From the NCBI GenBank assembly GCA_964519595.1, contig CAZFJN010000035.1, positions 1 through 20,974 on the forward strand: a DNA stretch of 20,974 nt, in the 5' to 3' direction. Under the pieces are notes generated by a model, which was given only the letters and a program-made list of their open reading frames with translations, had not been told where the DNA came from and did not search any database. The translations under genes were made by a program, and so were the position numbers. This document shows positions 1-7,465 of this stretch, piece after piece; position 1 is the stretch's first letter; each line of letters opens with the position of its first letter. The stretch comes from JANRKF01 sp964519595 (GTDB taxonomy: Bacteria; Pseudomonadota; Alphaproteobacteria; Rickettsiales; SXRF01).

Positions 1-326
1 AGCATTTTTCAAAAATTGCAGGTCATCTGTCACTGGTCTACCCATGAGAGGGTTTTCACAAATCTCCGCTAACCGCTCAATATAATTTTTATTGCCATTG
101 AAGAAACCGTTTGGCACGGACAATAAATCAACCAGCAAAATATTAAAGAATGCCTTGTGAGTCATCGTCTTAAACACGATCGAAGATTCTGGATCGCGAA
201 AGTAAAATATCATGGTTTCGTGGTTAACCATGTCATTGATTAAATCCAGGACGGCTTTAAGTGTTATAATCTCTTTTTCCAAAGGTGTGAGATTTAGTTC
301 GTCTTCATAAGTGATGTTCTTCGCCA
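1..326 (-). CDS. Unrecognised protein, N-terminal part (runs off the left edge)
   Basis: An open frame starts at the ATG read from 326 downward and stays open for 108 codons to the window edge. It begins MAKNITYEDELNLTPLEKEI. A purine-rich AGGTAATCAGG lies just upstream, where a ribosome binding site would be. The visible part looks soluble, with mixed charged and hydrophobic residues, and has no signal peptide or obvious membrane span. I do not recognise the family. It sits next to the tRNA-Phe region with integrase-arm-like repeats, so it could be cargo of an integrated element, but that is inference from position only. Confidence 0.6.
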
Positions 327-404
327 TTACCTGATTACCTGATTTGTGTTTAAGTTTCTATATTCATCAGAATCATAGGCGCATGACATCAACAAGTAAA
401 ATCC

Positions 405-672
405 TGCTGTACCGAGCAAATCTAAAAACCATTGTGCTGCAATGGATTGGAAGATTCATGCACCGTTTTTGCTGTACCGAGATTCTGGTACAGCAGAAAA
501 TCCTGATCTGGTGAGTGCGATTTTTTCTAGGTTTTCTGCGGGGAAGAGTGGTGCCCGGAGCCGGAATCGAACCAGCGACACAGGGATTTTCAGTCCCTTG
601 CTCTACCAACTGAGCTATCCGGGCACATCGAAATGTGCTCTTTTGTGCGTTTGCTGTACCGGTGCTGTACCG
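405..672. repeat. Decamer TGCTGTACCG repeated on both sides of tRNA-Phe (possible integrase arm sites)
   Basis: TGCTGTACCG occurs exactly at 405-414, 470-479, 652-661 and 663-672, and nine bases of it occur inverted at 487-495. The two left direct copies share the longer form TGCTGTACCGAG. The copies lie on either side of the tRNA-Phe gene at 549-624. Short repeated arm-type sites around a tRNA core are the usual layout of a tyrosine-recombinase attachment site. No integrase gene is visible in the window, so the assignment is inference. Confidence 0.5.
549..624 (-). tRNA. tRNA-Phe (GAA)
   Basis: The minus strand folds into a complete tRNA. The acceptor stem GCCCGGA (624-618) pairs with TCCGGGC (559-553), followed by discriminator A and an encoded CCA (551-549). 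The D-arm is AGCTCAGTTGGTAGAGC. The anticodon arm is AGGGA-CTGAAAA-TCCCT with anticodon GAA, and the T-arm contains GGTTCGATTCC. The gene appears intact. It is flanked by TGCTGTACCG repeats and has a partial copy 170 bp away. Confidence 0.97.
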
Positions 673-753
673 ACACATTTTTGAAAATTCAACCATACGC
701 ACAACGCGTTGAATTTCCAATCTTAACACCCACGCTGCCAGAGACAGGAACGT

Positions 754-795
754 GGATTTTCAGTCCCTTGCTCTACCAACTGAGCTATCCGGGCA
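754..795 (-). pseudogene. Truncated 5' half of tRNA-Phe
   Basis: These 42 bases are identical to 584-625, that is, the 5' half of the intact tRNA-Phe from the base before its first nucleotide through the anticodon loop and the start of the anticodon stem's 3' strand. Identity ends there, and the sequence beyond (753 downward) does not resemble a T-arm or acceptor stem, so it cannot form a tRNA. A break at the anticodon arm is where tyrosine recombinases that target tRNA genes commonly cross over, so this may be an attachment-site scar. A simple partial duplication would also explain it. Confidence 0.85.
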
Positions 796-868
796 TATGG
801 CATGATATATTTATAGTTTATATATCATTTATACGTCAATTTTTGGCTTTGTCTAAATTTCTCACTCA

Positions 869-943
869 TGGCTGGGGCGCCAGGATTCGAACCTGGGAAT
901 GTCGGTACCAAAAACCGATGCCTTACCACTTGGCGACGCCCCA
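869..943 (-). tRNA. tRNA-Gln (TTG)
   Basis: The minus strand reads as a full tRNA. The acceptor TGGGGCG (943-937) pairs with CGCCCCA (879-873), followed by discriminator G (872) and an encoded CCA (871-869). The anticodon loop TTTTGGT region gives anticodon TTG, read as glutamine. The T-arm holds GGTTCGAATCC. A TTGACA-like hexamer lies about 50 bp upstream (1001-996 on the minus strand), but the matching -10 is poor, so I do not call a separate promoter. Confidence 0.95.
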
Positions 944-998
944 ATAAATTTCCTCAGCGAAGGCAGTCCGGCATAGGAATCTATCATGCTGATTTTGT

Positions 999-1034
999 CA
1001 ATAATTTATATTCAATAATTTATATTCAATAATC
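999..1034. repeat. 14-bp tandem repeat
   Basis: CAATAATTTATATT occurs at 999-1012 and 1013-1026 and begins a third time at 1027. It is one of many short tandem repeats in this window and lies between tRNA-Gln and the receptor gene. Confidence 0.85.
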
Positions 1035-1049
1035 TTTCTTATAATATCG

Positions 1050-1134
1050 CCAGTTGAGAATCATTCGCAATTATGTGTTGACATGGTTGGTTGGTTGTTA
1101 TAGAAGAGGGACATTGTGAATGAGAATCATTATC
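1050..1134 (+). promoter_or_regulatory. Fur-box-like sites around a candidate promoter
   Basis: At 1116-1134 there are 16 matches of 19 to the classical Fur box, including the core GAGAATCATTATC. A weaker site (about 11 of 19) sharing TGAGAATCATT lies at 1050-1068. Between them, TTGACA (1078-1083) and TATAGA (1099-1104), 15 bp apart, could be the promoter. The next gene is a TonB-dependent receptor, so iron repression by a Fur-family protein is a natural reading. Site matches were counted by eye. Alphaproteobacteria vary in which regulator handles iron, so the identity of the regulator is uncertain. Confidence 0.6.
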
Positions 1135-1186
1135 AATTGTTAAAAACTATAGCAATAAAATGATATAAAAAACGGTAGGAAAAATG

Positions 1187-1244
1187 CCCTCTCCCTAACC
1201 ATCTCCCGCAAGCGGGAGAGGGAAGCAGCGACTTCGCAGCTGCT
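1187..1244. repeat. Double hairpin intergenic element
   Basis: CCCTCTCCC (1187-1195) can pair with GGGAGAGGG (1214-1222), competing with a tighter hairpin TCTCCCGC/GCGGGAGA (1202-1209 and 1212-1219). A second hairpin AGCAGC/GCTGCT (1224-1229 and 1239-1244) follows. It lies in the leader of the receptor gene, after the Fur-like site. It resembles the GC-rich intergenic palindromes scattered through many proteobacterial genomes; a role in the mRNA leader is possible. Confidence 0.6.
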
Positions 1245-1294
1245 GGTGATTGATATTTGTTAAGTTCTATAGAAATAAACGATAGAAAGAAAAT

Positions 1295-3586
1295 ATGATA
1301 AAAAATAAAGAGAATATAAGAAAGCGTTATTTAGATCTGCTTATTGTAGTCAGTATATTAAACATCTTAAATTTTTCTGTGTTTTCATTATCGGCGCTTG
1401 CTGAAGAAAACGAAACTATTGCGGCAAAGCGGCGTGTGAAGATCATGGAGCGTGTTACTGTTATTGGCACGCAGGATCGGCGCGAGGAAATTGCCGGTTC
1501 AGCAAGCATTGTGAAAAAAGAAACGCTTGAGCGTTATCAGCATACGGATGTGCATCGCGCTTTGCAGGAAGTTCCGGGCGTTATTGTTCAGGAAGAAGAT
1601 GGACATGGTCTGCGGCCTAATATTGCCATTCGCGGTGGACGCTCCAACCGCAGCGCCGACATAACGTTGATGGAAGATAATATCCTTACTGGTCCGGCAC
1701 CATATTCCGCGCCAGAGGCTTATTATTTTCCGCAGATGGATCGCATGGAATCGCTGGAAATTATCAAAGGCAGCGGCGCGGTTAAATATGGTCCGCGTAC
1801 TACTAACGGCATATTGAATATGGTGACTAAAACTATTCCCGGCAAAAAACAGGCGGATTTTGTTGCTGAGACAGGAAGCTATGGAACGAATCGCGCTGGT
1901 TTTAACGGCGGCATGAATCACGGCGATATTGGATTTATGCTGAATGCTGTGCATAAGGAAACTGACGGTTTTAAAGATCTGGATTTTATCGGCGGCAATA
2001 CTGGCTATAATGTGCAAGATGTGCTTGGCAAATTTCGTTTAAACACTGACAGCGCGGCGGATCGTTATCAGGAGCTGGAGATTAAGCTTGGCCTTTATGA
2101 TGAAATTTCCAACGAGACTTATCTGGGGCTTACGGCAGCTGATTTTCGCGCTAGTCCAAATCGTCGCTATGGTGCAAGTCAGCGTGATCAGATGAACAAT
2201 ACGGCATGGCAGGCGGCGGCTACTCATTTTATTGAACTGACGCCGCAAACGAATCTCACCAGCAGTCTTTATCACAATGAGGTTGATCGCAACTGGTATC
2301 GTTTGAATGCGGTGCGAATTGGCGGTGTGCGCCGCGATATTGCCACGATATTTAATGATCCGACCGCTAATGCCGCTTATGTTAGCGCGTTGCAGGCGGC
2401 GAATTCCGGGGCAGAATTTATTCAGCGTGATAATGATCGCTCTTATTTCGCGCAAGGTTTCCAATCGGCGCTGGCTACTGAATTCGCGCTTGGCGATACA
2501 AAAAATAAATTTGAAATAGGCGGCCGTTATCATCAGGATGAGGAAGATCGCTATCAGCGCGAGGATATTTATAATATGGCAGACGGCCAGATGACGCTGG
2601 TTTCAGTTGGCACGGCTGGCGCGGCTGGCAATCGTGTGCAATATGCCGACAGCTATAGTGTTTTTGTGCAGAATGAGCTGAGTTGGCAACGGTGGACATT
2701 CACGCCGGGACTTCGTTTTGAGCATATCACTCTGGGACGTGATGATTACGGCGCATCTGATCCGGGTCGTACTGGCGCGGCGCTGACTAATTTTGAGAAT
2801 ATTCTCAATGTTTTTATTCCTGGCGCTGGCGTGACTTATGCTGTTGCGCCGGAATGGAAGCTTATTGGCGGTGTGCATAAGGGTTTTGCGCCGCCGGGCG
2901 TTCCTAATAACATTGCCGAGGCGGCATTTACTGAGGAAGAAGAAAGCGTGAATTATGAATTAGGCGCGCGTTATAAAGCTTCTAATCTCAGCGGCGAAGT
3001 GATCGGCTTTTTAAATGATTACAGCAATCTGCTTGGCCGCGATAGCTTCTCATCAGGAGGCGGCGGCAGCGGCGATACATTTAACGGCGGCGAAGTGCAA
3101 GTTCACGGTTTAGAGGCCAGCATTTCCTATGATGCAGCAGCGGCGGCAGGGTTTAGTAAAAATTATCGTCTGCCTTTAGCCGCTACTTACACACACACCA
3201 GAAGCGAATTTAAAAACAGCTTTGCCAGTAGTTTTTCCGAATGGGGAAATGTGCAATCCGGCTTTGAATTGCCTTATATGCCGCATCATCAGCTTTATCT
3301 TTCCTCAGGATTTGAAAGCGACCTTTTTGGCATTTCTTTTGGCGGAAAATATGTAAGCGATATGCGTTCAGTGGCGGGAAGAGGGCCGATTGCGGATAAT
3401 CGTCTGGTAAAGTCGCACTGGGTGTTTAATCTGGCTGGCGAATATAAAATAAATGATCAGCTTAGCGGTTTTGTCACGGTTGATAATCTGTTTGATAAAA
3501 CATATACAGCAGCTCTGCGTCCGGCTGGCTATCGTCCCGGAATGCCGATGACCGCGATGGCAGGAGTGAAAATTGCCTTATGGTAA
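1295..3586 (+). CDS. TonB-dependent outer membrane receptor, FecA-like
   Basis: A 763-residue outer membrane beta-barrel receptor that would import a ferric chelate using TonB energy. The N-terminus has basic residues, a hydrophobic stretch and an ALA-EE junction near residue 36 that fits a signal peptidase site. A TonB-box-like ERVTVIG lies at about 52-58. The plug domain (about 65-180) carries PGVIVQEEDGHGLRPNIAIRG and MESLEIIKGSGAVKYGPRT, which resemble the iron(III)-dicitrate receptor group; the barrel ends in an aromatic residue (VKIALW). There is no N-terminal signalling domain, so FecI/FecR-type signalling is not expected. Fur-like sites lie upstream and the stop overlaps the start of a TonB-like gene. 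The exact ligand cannot be told from sequence alone. Confidence 0.93.
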   Translation: MIKNKENIRKRYLDLLIVVSILNILNFSVFSLSALAEENETIAAKRRVKIMERVTVIGTQDRREEIAGSASIVKKETLERYQHTDVHRALQEVPGVIVQEEDGHGLRPNIAIRGGRSNRSADITLMEDNILTGPAPYSAPEAYYFPQMDRMESLEIIKGSGAVKYGPRTTNGILNMVTKTIPGKKQADFVAETGSYGTNRAGFNGGMNHGDIGFMLNAVHKETDGFKDLDFIGGNTGYNVQDVLGKFRLNTDSAADRYQELEIKLGLYDEISNETYLGLTAADFRASPNRRYGASQRDQMNNTAWQAAATHFIELTPQTNLTSSLYHNEVDRNWYRLNAVRIGGVRRDIATIFNDPTANAAYVSALQAANSGAEFIQRDNDRSYFAQGFQSALATEFALGDTKNKFEIGGRYHQDEEDRYQREDIYNMADGQMTLVSVGTAGAAGNRVQYADSYSVFVQNELSWQRWTFTPGLRFEHITLGRDDYGASDPGRTGAALTNFENILNVFIPGAGVTYAVAPEWKLIGGVHKGFAPPGVPNNIAEAAFTEEEESVNYELGARYKASNLSGEVIGFLNDYSNLLGRDSFSSGGGGSGDTFNGGEVQVHGLEASISYDAAAAAGFSKNYRLPLAATYTHTRSEFKNSFASSFSEWGNVQSGFELPYMPHHQLYLSSGFESDLFGISFGGKYVSDMRSVAGRGPIADNRLVKSHWVFNLAGEYKINDQLSGFVTVDNLFDKTYTAALRPAGYRPGMPMTAMAGVKIALW

Positions 3587-4272
3587 GCTTGACATCGTGC
3601 AATATAATTACTGATGTAGCGACTGATATAGCGACAAATATCAGGACAGATAGCAGCGCAAATTCCAGAGAGAATTTTAGAGACAATTCCAGAGATAATT
3701 CCAGGCAGAATTTCAGCGCAATGGCAGCTTCGATGTTGCTTCATGCTTGTTTGGCAGCGTGGATTTTGTCATCTGCGCTGCCGGTTGAAATAATGCCGCA
3801 GCAGATGATTCAGGTGACTCTGGTAGCTGCGCCGGGCGCTGAGATTGTCGAAAAGAAAACTGAACGCAATAGCAATATTCGCAGAGAAAATAGCATTCTG
3901 CCAACTCCTTCTGCCGAGCCAGAAAAATTAGCCGCCTTAACTCCGGCAGCAGGGCAGGCGGCTGGCAGCAAAAAAACCGAGCAGATGGCAACAACAAAAC
4001 CTTTATTTGATGCTGCTTATCTGAATAATCCAGTTCCGGAATATCCTGATCATGCCAAGCGGCGCAATATGTCTGGAACTGTGCTGCTTGATGTTGCTGT
4101 AAGCGCAATGGGAATAGCCAGCAATGTACTTATTGCCGAAAGCAGCGGTTTTGCCGTGCTTGATGAATCTGCAAAAAATGCCGTATCGCGCTGGAAATTT
4201 GTGCCAGCCAGACGTGGTGGTGAAACTGTCGAAGCGCGTGTGATAGTGCCAGTTGAATTTAAGCTGGAATAA
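3580..4272 (+). CDS. TonB-family energy transducer with repeat-built N-terminus
   Basis: A 230-residue TonB-like protein that would span the periplasm and energise the adjacent receptor. One membrane span lies at about 49-68 (AASMLLHACLAAWILSSALP). A charged, alanine-rich linker follows, then a TonB C-terminal domain at about 147-230 containing PEYPDHAKRRNMSGTVLLDV and AVSRWKFVPAR. The ATG at 3580 overlaps the receptor stop by 7 bp (ATGGTAA), with AGGAG about 15 bp upstream, suggesting translational coupling. Residues 11-47 are degenerate tetrapeptides (TDVA, TDIA, NSRE, NFRD, NSRD) encoded by 12-bp repeats. M48 at 3721, directly before the membrane span, is an alternative start, but it has no clear ribosome binding site. 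The proline-rich linker of classical TonB is weak here. Confidence 0.88.
   Translation: MVSLTSCNIITDVATDIATNIRTDSSANSRENFRDNSRDNSRQNFSAMAASMLLHACLAAWILSSALPVEIMPQQMIQVTLVAAPGAEIVEKKTERNSNIRRENSILPTPSAEPEKLAALTPAAGQAAGSKKTEQMATTKPLFDAAYLNNPVPEYPDHAKRRNMSGTVLLDVAVSAMGIASNVLIAESSGFAVLDESAKNAVSRWKFVPARRGGETVEARVIVPVEFKLE
3610..3720 (+). repeat. Degenerate 12-bp tandem repeat inside the tonB-like gene
   Basis: The nine units begin at 3610, 3622, 3634, 3646 (15 bp), 3661, 3673, 3685, 3697 and 3709. Examples are ACTGATATAGCG and AATTCCAGAGAT. The repeat ends exactly where the alternative ATG at 3721 begins. Because the unit is a multiple of three, the frame stays open. Confidence 0.88.
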
Positions 4273-4278
4273 TGCAAG

Positions 4279-4402
4279 AATTTTCCAAAATTCCAAAATT
4301 CTCCATTTCCAAAATTCCTCATTTCCTCAATTCTTCAATTCCCCATTTCCTCATTTCCTCAATTCCCCACTTCCACTTCATCTTTTTATTTTTCTTTTCC
4401 CT
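4279..4402 (+). terminator. G-free, C-rich tract after tonB-like gene (possible Rho-dependent termination region)
   Basis: From 4279 to 4402 the plus strand contains no G. It is made of degenerate copies of words such as CCTCATTTCC and CTCAATTCC. RNA rich in C, poor in G and lacking structure, placed just after a stop codon, fits a Rho loading site. No hairpin-plus-T terminator is visible after this gene. The rest of the gap to clpS (4403-4643) is AT-rich, and I see no confident promoter in it. Confidence 0.4.
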
Positions 4403-4643
4403 GAAATAGGAGTATAAATAGAATTCATCAGTTTTTCATAATTTCCGGAATATTCATAATTTTCAGAATGTTCCGGCGCTATTGGTCATGGTTTACTGGT
4501 GATTTTGTTTAATATTCTGGCATTTTTCTGGTTTTTAAGGGGTGAAACAGAGATAAAAATGAACAAAATATTACGCAAAAAACTTGCTTTATTAACTGAT
4601 TTACAACCTCTGTTTTACTGTGCTTTCAGCTTTAGGTGTCACA

Positions 4644-5012
4644 ATGAACCTAGATAACGCGATGATACGACCATTATTGAACAACAACGGAAGTAAGGAA
4701 GATCAGCCAATAGTGCGGCATGACGACCTGCTTCTGGCGGAACCGGAAGCGAAAACCAACTGGCCGCCGTTTTTCAAAGTGTTGCTGCTGAACGATGATT
4801 TTACGCCAATGGATTTTGTGGTTTTTATCCTTAAGGATATTTTTCACAAGAACCATGCCGATGCGGTCAGTACAATGCTTGATGTTCATCATAATGGCGC
4901 TGGTATCTGCGGAATCTACACGCGAGATGTGGCGGAAACTAAAGTTGAGCTGGTGCTTACTCTGGCCAGACGCAATGAATATCCGCTGCAATGTCGAGTG
5001 GAAAAGGAATAG
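4644..5012 (+). CDS. clpS: ATP-dependent Clp protease adaptor ClpS
   Basis: An N-end-rule adaptor that binds proteins with exposed destabilising N-terminal residues and hands them to ClpA, encoded next door. From the ATG at 4644 the product is 122 residues, with a disordered N-terminal tail followed by the ClpS core. Core motifs are KVLLLNDDFTPMDFVVFIL (the NDD and downstream M line the residue pocket), MLDVHHNGAGICGIYTRDVAETK and NEYPLQC. A GTG eight codons earlier (4620) is an alternative start. I prefer the ATG, which has TAGGTG about 6 bp upstream. clpA follows after 70 bp. Confidence 0.96.
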   Translation: MNLDNAMIRPLLNNNGSKEDQPIVRHDDLLLAEPEAKTNWPPFFKVLLLNDDFTPMDFVVFILKDIFHKNHADAVSTMLDVHHNGAGICGIYTRDVAETKVELVLTLARRNEYPLQCRVEKE

Positions 5013-5050
5013 AACGTATAGAAACGTATAAAAACGTTTTGAGACGTCTC
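5011..5050. repeat. 10-bp repeat and palindrome between clpS and clpA
   Basis: AGAACGTATA, GAAACGTATA and AAAACGT lie end to end at 5011-5037, followed by the perfect palindrome GAGACGTCTC at 5041-5050. The first unit includes the clpS stop codon. No terminator is seen, so clpS and clpA may be cotranscribed. Confidence 0.7.
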
Positions 5051-5082
5051 AATCATTGGTTACTGGCACTGGGGGATTTAGC

Positions 5083-7425
5083 ATGTTGTCAAAAAATCTG
5101 GAGCTGACTTTGCACCGCGCTTTGGCGCTTGCCAAGAAACATCGTCATGAATATGCAACTCTGGAGCATTTGCTTTATGCTCTCACGGAAGATCATGACG
5201 CGCAGGCAGTTTTGCGCGGTTGTGGCATTAATCTTGATGATATTCGCCGCAATGTTACAGAATTTCTAGAAAATGAGCTGGCTTCGCTGGTGGTTGATGT
5301 GCTTGAGGAATCTCGCCCTACTGCTGGTTTTCAACGAGTTATTCACCGCGCGGCAATTCACGTTCAGTCCGCCGGAAAATCTGAAGTTACCGGCGCGAAT
5401 GTTTTAGTCGCTTTATTTTCTGAGCGCGAAAGCCATGCGGTTTATTTCCTCATGGAGCAGGAATTATCGCGCCTTGATGTTGTAAATTATATCTCGCACG
5501 GCATTGTCAAATATTCTGACAATAATAAAATAGCACAGTGGAACAGCGCGGACATTGATTCTGATGAGGAATCATTAAACAAGCCACAAGCAGCGAAAAA
5601 AGATGATAAAGAAAAGGAAAAAGAAAAAGGCGACGCGCTGTCTTTATATTGCGTGAATTTGAACAAAAAAGCTGAATCAGGAAAAACTGATATTCTGGTT
5701 GGCCGCGAAGAAGAAGTTGATCGCACTGTTCAGGTTTTAGCCAGAAGAACTAAAAATAATCCGCTTTATGTCGGCGAGGCGGGAGTCGGAAAAACTGCAA
5801 TCGCCGAAGGTCTGGCGCTGCGGATTGTGCGCGGCGAAGTTCCTGATGTTCTGAAAACGGCGATTATTTTCTCGCTGGATTTAGGCGGTTTGCTGGCCGG
5901 AACGCGTTATCGCGGCGATTTTGAAGAGAGAATGAAAGCGGTGATCAAGGAAATTGAGAAAATTCCTGGCGCAATATTATTCATAGATGAAATTCATACC
6001 ATAATTGGCGCTGGCTCAACTTCCGGCGGCGCGCTTGATGCTTGCAATCTGTTGAAGCCTGCTTTAGCCAGAGGAAATTTCCGCTGCATGGGATCTACTA
6101 CTTACAAGGAATATAAAAATAACATCGAAAAAGACCGCGCTCTTGCTCGCCGTTTCCAGAAAATAGATGTTGAAGAGCCAAGCGCGGAAAATTCGATCAA
6201 AATATTGCGCGGCTTAAAACCATATTACGAAGAGCATCATCATGTGCGCTATACTGCTTCGGCGATTAAAGCGGCGGTTGAGCTTTCAGCGCGTTATATA
6301 ACTGATCGCAAATTGCCGGATAAGGCGATTGATGTTCTTGACGAGGCGGGAGCCGCGCAAAAGCTGTTGCCGGAAAATCGCCGCAAAAAATCCATAACTA
6401 GCAAAGAAGTTGAGGATATAGTCGCGAAAATGGCAAGAATGCCGGCAAAAACTGTCACTATGGATGATGCCGAGCGTCTGCGTACTTTAGAAAAAGATTT
6501 GAAGCTGGTGGTATTTGGTCAAGATCAGGCGATAGACGCTCTGGCCTCAGCGATAAAAATGTCCCGCGCCGGATTGCGTGAAGAGGAAAAGCCAATTGGC
6601 AATTATCTGTTTACCGGACCAACTGGAGTCGGAAAAACTGAAGTAGCGCAGCAATTGGCGATTTTAATGGGAGTGCACCTTATTCGTGTTGATATGTCAG
6701 AATATATGGAAAAACACGCCGTATCGCGTTTAATTGGCGCGCCTCCGGGCTATGTCGGCTTTGATCAGGGCGGCTTGCTGACTGATGAAGTTGATAAACA
6801 TCCTTACTCGGTGATATTGCTTGATGAGATAGAAAAAGCGCATCCTGATGTTTATAATATTTTATTGCAGATGATGGATTATGGCCGGATTACTGATAAT
6901 AACGGCAAGGTGATCAATGTCCGCAATTGCATAATAATAATGACCAGCAATGCCGGCAGTGCTGATGCTGCGCGCGCGCCGATTGGCTTTACCAGAGTTG
7001 ATCGCGCTGGCGAGGAAACAGAGGCGGTAAACAAGTTGTTTGCTCCGGAATTCAGAAACCGTCTTGATGCGGTGATTCCTTTCGCGCATCTTTCTGAAAC
7101 CGTGTTGTCAAATGTTGTCAATAAATTCATTTTCCGTCTTGAATCGCAGCTTGCTGATCGCAATATCACTATTGCCATTGATGAGGCGGCGCGCGGCTGG
7201 TTGATCAAACGTGGTTATGACCGTGCTAATGGCGCACGTCCAATGGCCAGATTAATTGCTGAAAAAATCAAAAAACCGCTTGCTGATGAGGTTTTATTCG
7301 GAAAATTGTCCAAAGGCGGCAGCATAAGAATAACCGTTGTTGACGATGAGCTGTCTTTTAATATAGGAAAGCCGACAGCAGCACAAAGCAAACAGAATGA
7401 AGCTGATGAAGAGTTAGTTGATTGA
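5083..7425 (+). CDS. clpA: ATP-dependent Clp protease ATP-binding subunit ClpA
   Basis: A hexameric AAA+ unfoldase that feeds substrates to ClpP; ClpS, encoded upstream, binds its N-domain. The product is 780 residues from the ATG at 5083, which follows a strong GGGGGA; a TTG at 5056 would add nine residues. The paired Clp N-domain repeats span about 1-145. A charged linker (about 155-185, including KEKEKEKGD) follows. AAA-1 has Walker A GEAGVGKT (231-238) and Walker B ILFIDE (298-303). AAA-2 has Walker A GPTGVGKT (512-519) and Walker B VILLDE (577-582). An IGF tripeptide at 634-636 matches the ClpP-docking loop. No ClpB-type middle coiled coil is present, which separates it from ClpB. The length fits ClpA. 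Confidence 0.97.
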   Translation: MLSKNLELTLHRALALAKKHRHEYATLEHLLYALTEDHDAQAVLRGCGINLDDIRRNVTEFLENELASLVVDVLEESRPTAGFQRVIHRAAIHVQSAGKSEVTGANVLVALFSERESHAVYFLMEQELSRLDVVNYISHGIVKYSDNNKIAQWNSADIDSDEESLNKPQAAKKDDKEKEKEKGDALSLYCVNLNKKAESGKTDILVGREEEVDRTVQVLARRTKNNPLYVGEAGVGKTAIAEGLALRIVRGEVPDVLKTAIIFSLDLGGLLAGTRYRGDFEERMKAVIKEIEKIPGAILFIDEIHTIIGAGSTSGGALDACNLLKPALARGNFRCMGSTTYKEYKNNIEKDRALARRFQKIDVEEPSAENSIKILRGLKPYYEEHHHVRYTASAIKAAVELSARYITDRKLPDKAIDVLDEAGAAQKLLPENRRKKSITSKEVEDIVAKMARMPAKTVTMDDAERLRTLEKDLKLVVFGQDQAIDALASAIKMSRAGLREEEKPIGNYLFTGPTGVGKTEVAQQLAILMGVHLIRVDMSEYMEKHAVSRLIGAPPGYVGFDQGGLLTDEVDKHPYSVILLDEIEKAHPDVYNILLQMMDYGRITDNNGKVINVRNCIIIMTSNAGSADAARAPIGFTRVDRAGEETEAVNKLFAPEFRNRLDAVIPFAHLSETVLSNVVNKFIFRLESQLADRNITIAIDEAARGWLIKRGYDRANGARPMARLIAEKIKKPLADEVLFGKLSKGGSIRITVVDDELSFNIGKPTAAQSKQNEADEELVD

Positions 7426-7465
7426 TTTTTTCTCTAGACTTATTCTTCCTGCAAGGCAAACGGTT

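Noticed and set aside
442..947. Two plus-strand open frames (442-684 and 633-947) across the tRNA region
   Set aside because: They read antisense through the tRNA-Phe gene, the tRNA fragment and tRNA-Gln, and have no recognisable protein character.
1499..2017. Long minus-strand open frame inside the receptor gene
   Set aside because: It is fully antisense to a well-supported TonB-dependent receptor and shows no family motifs; it is a shadow.
7426..7465. preQ1 riboswitch ahead of queE
   Set aside because: queE begins 40 bp after clpA with no room for, or sign of, an aptamer fold.
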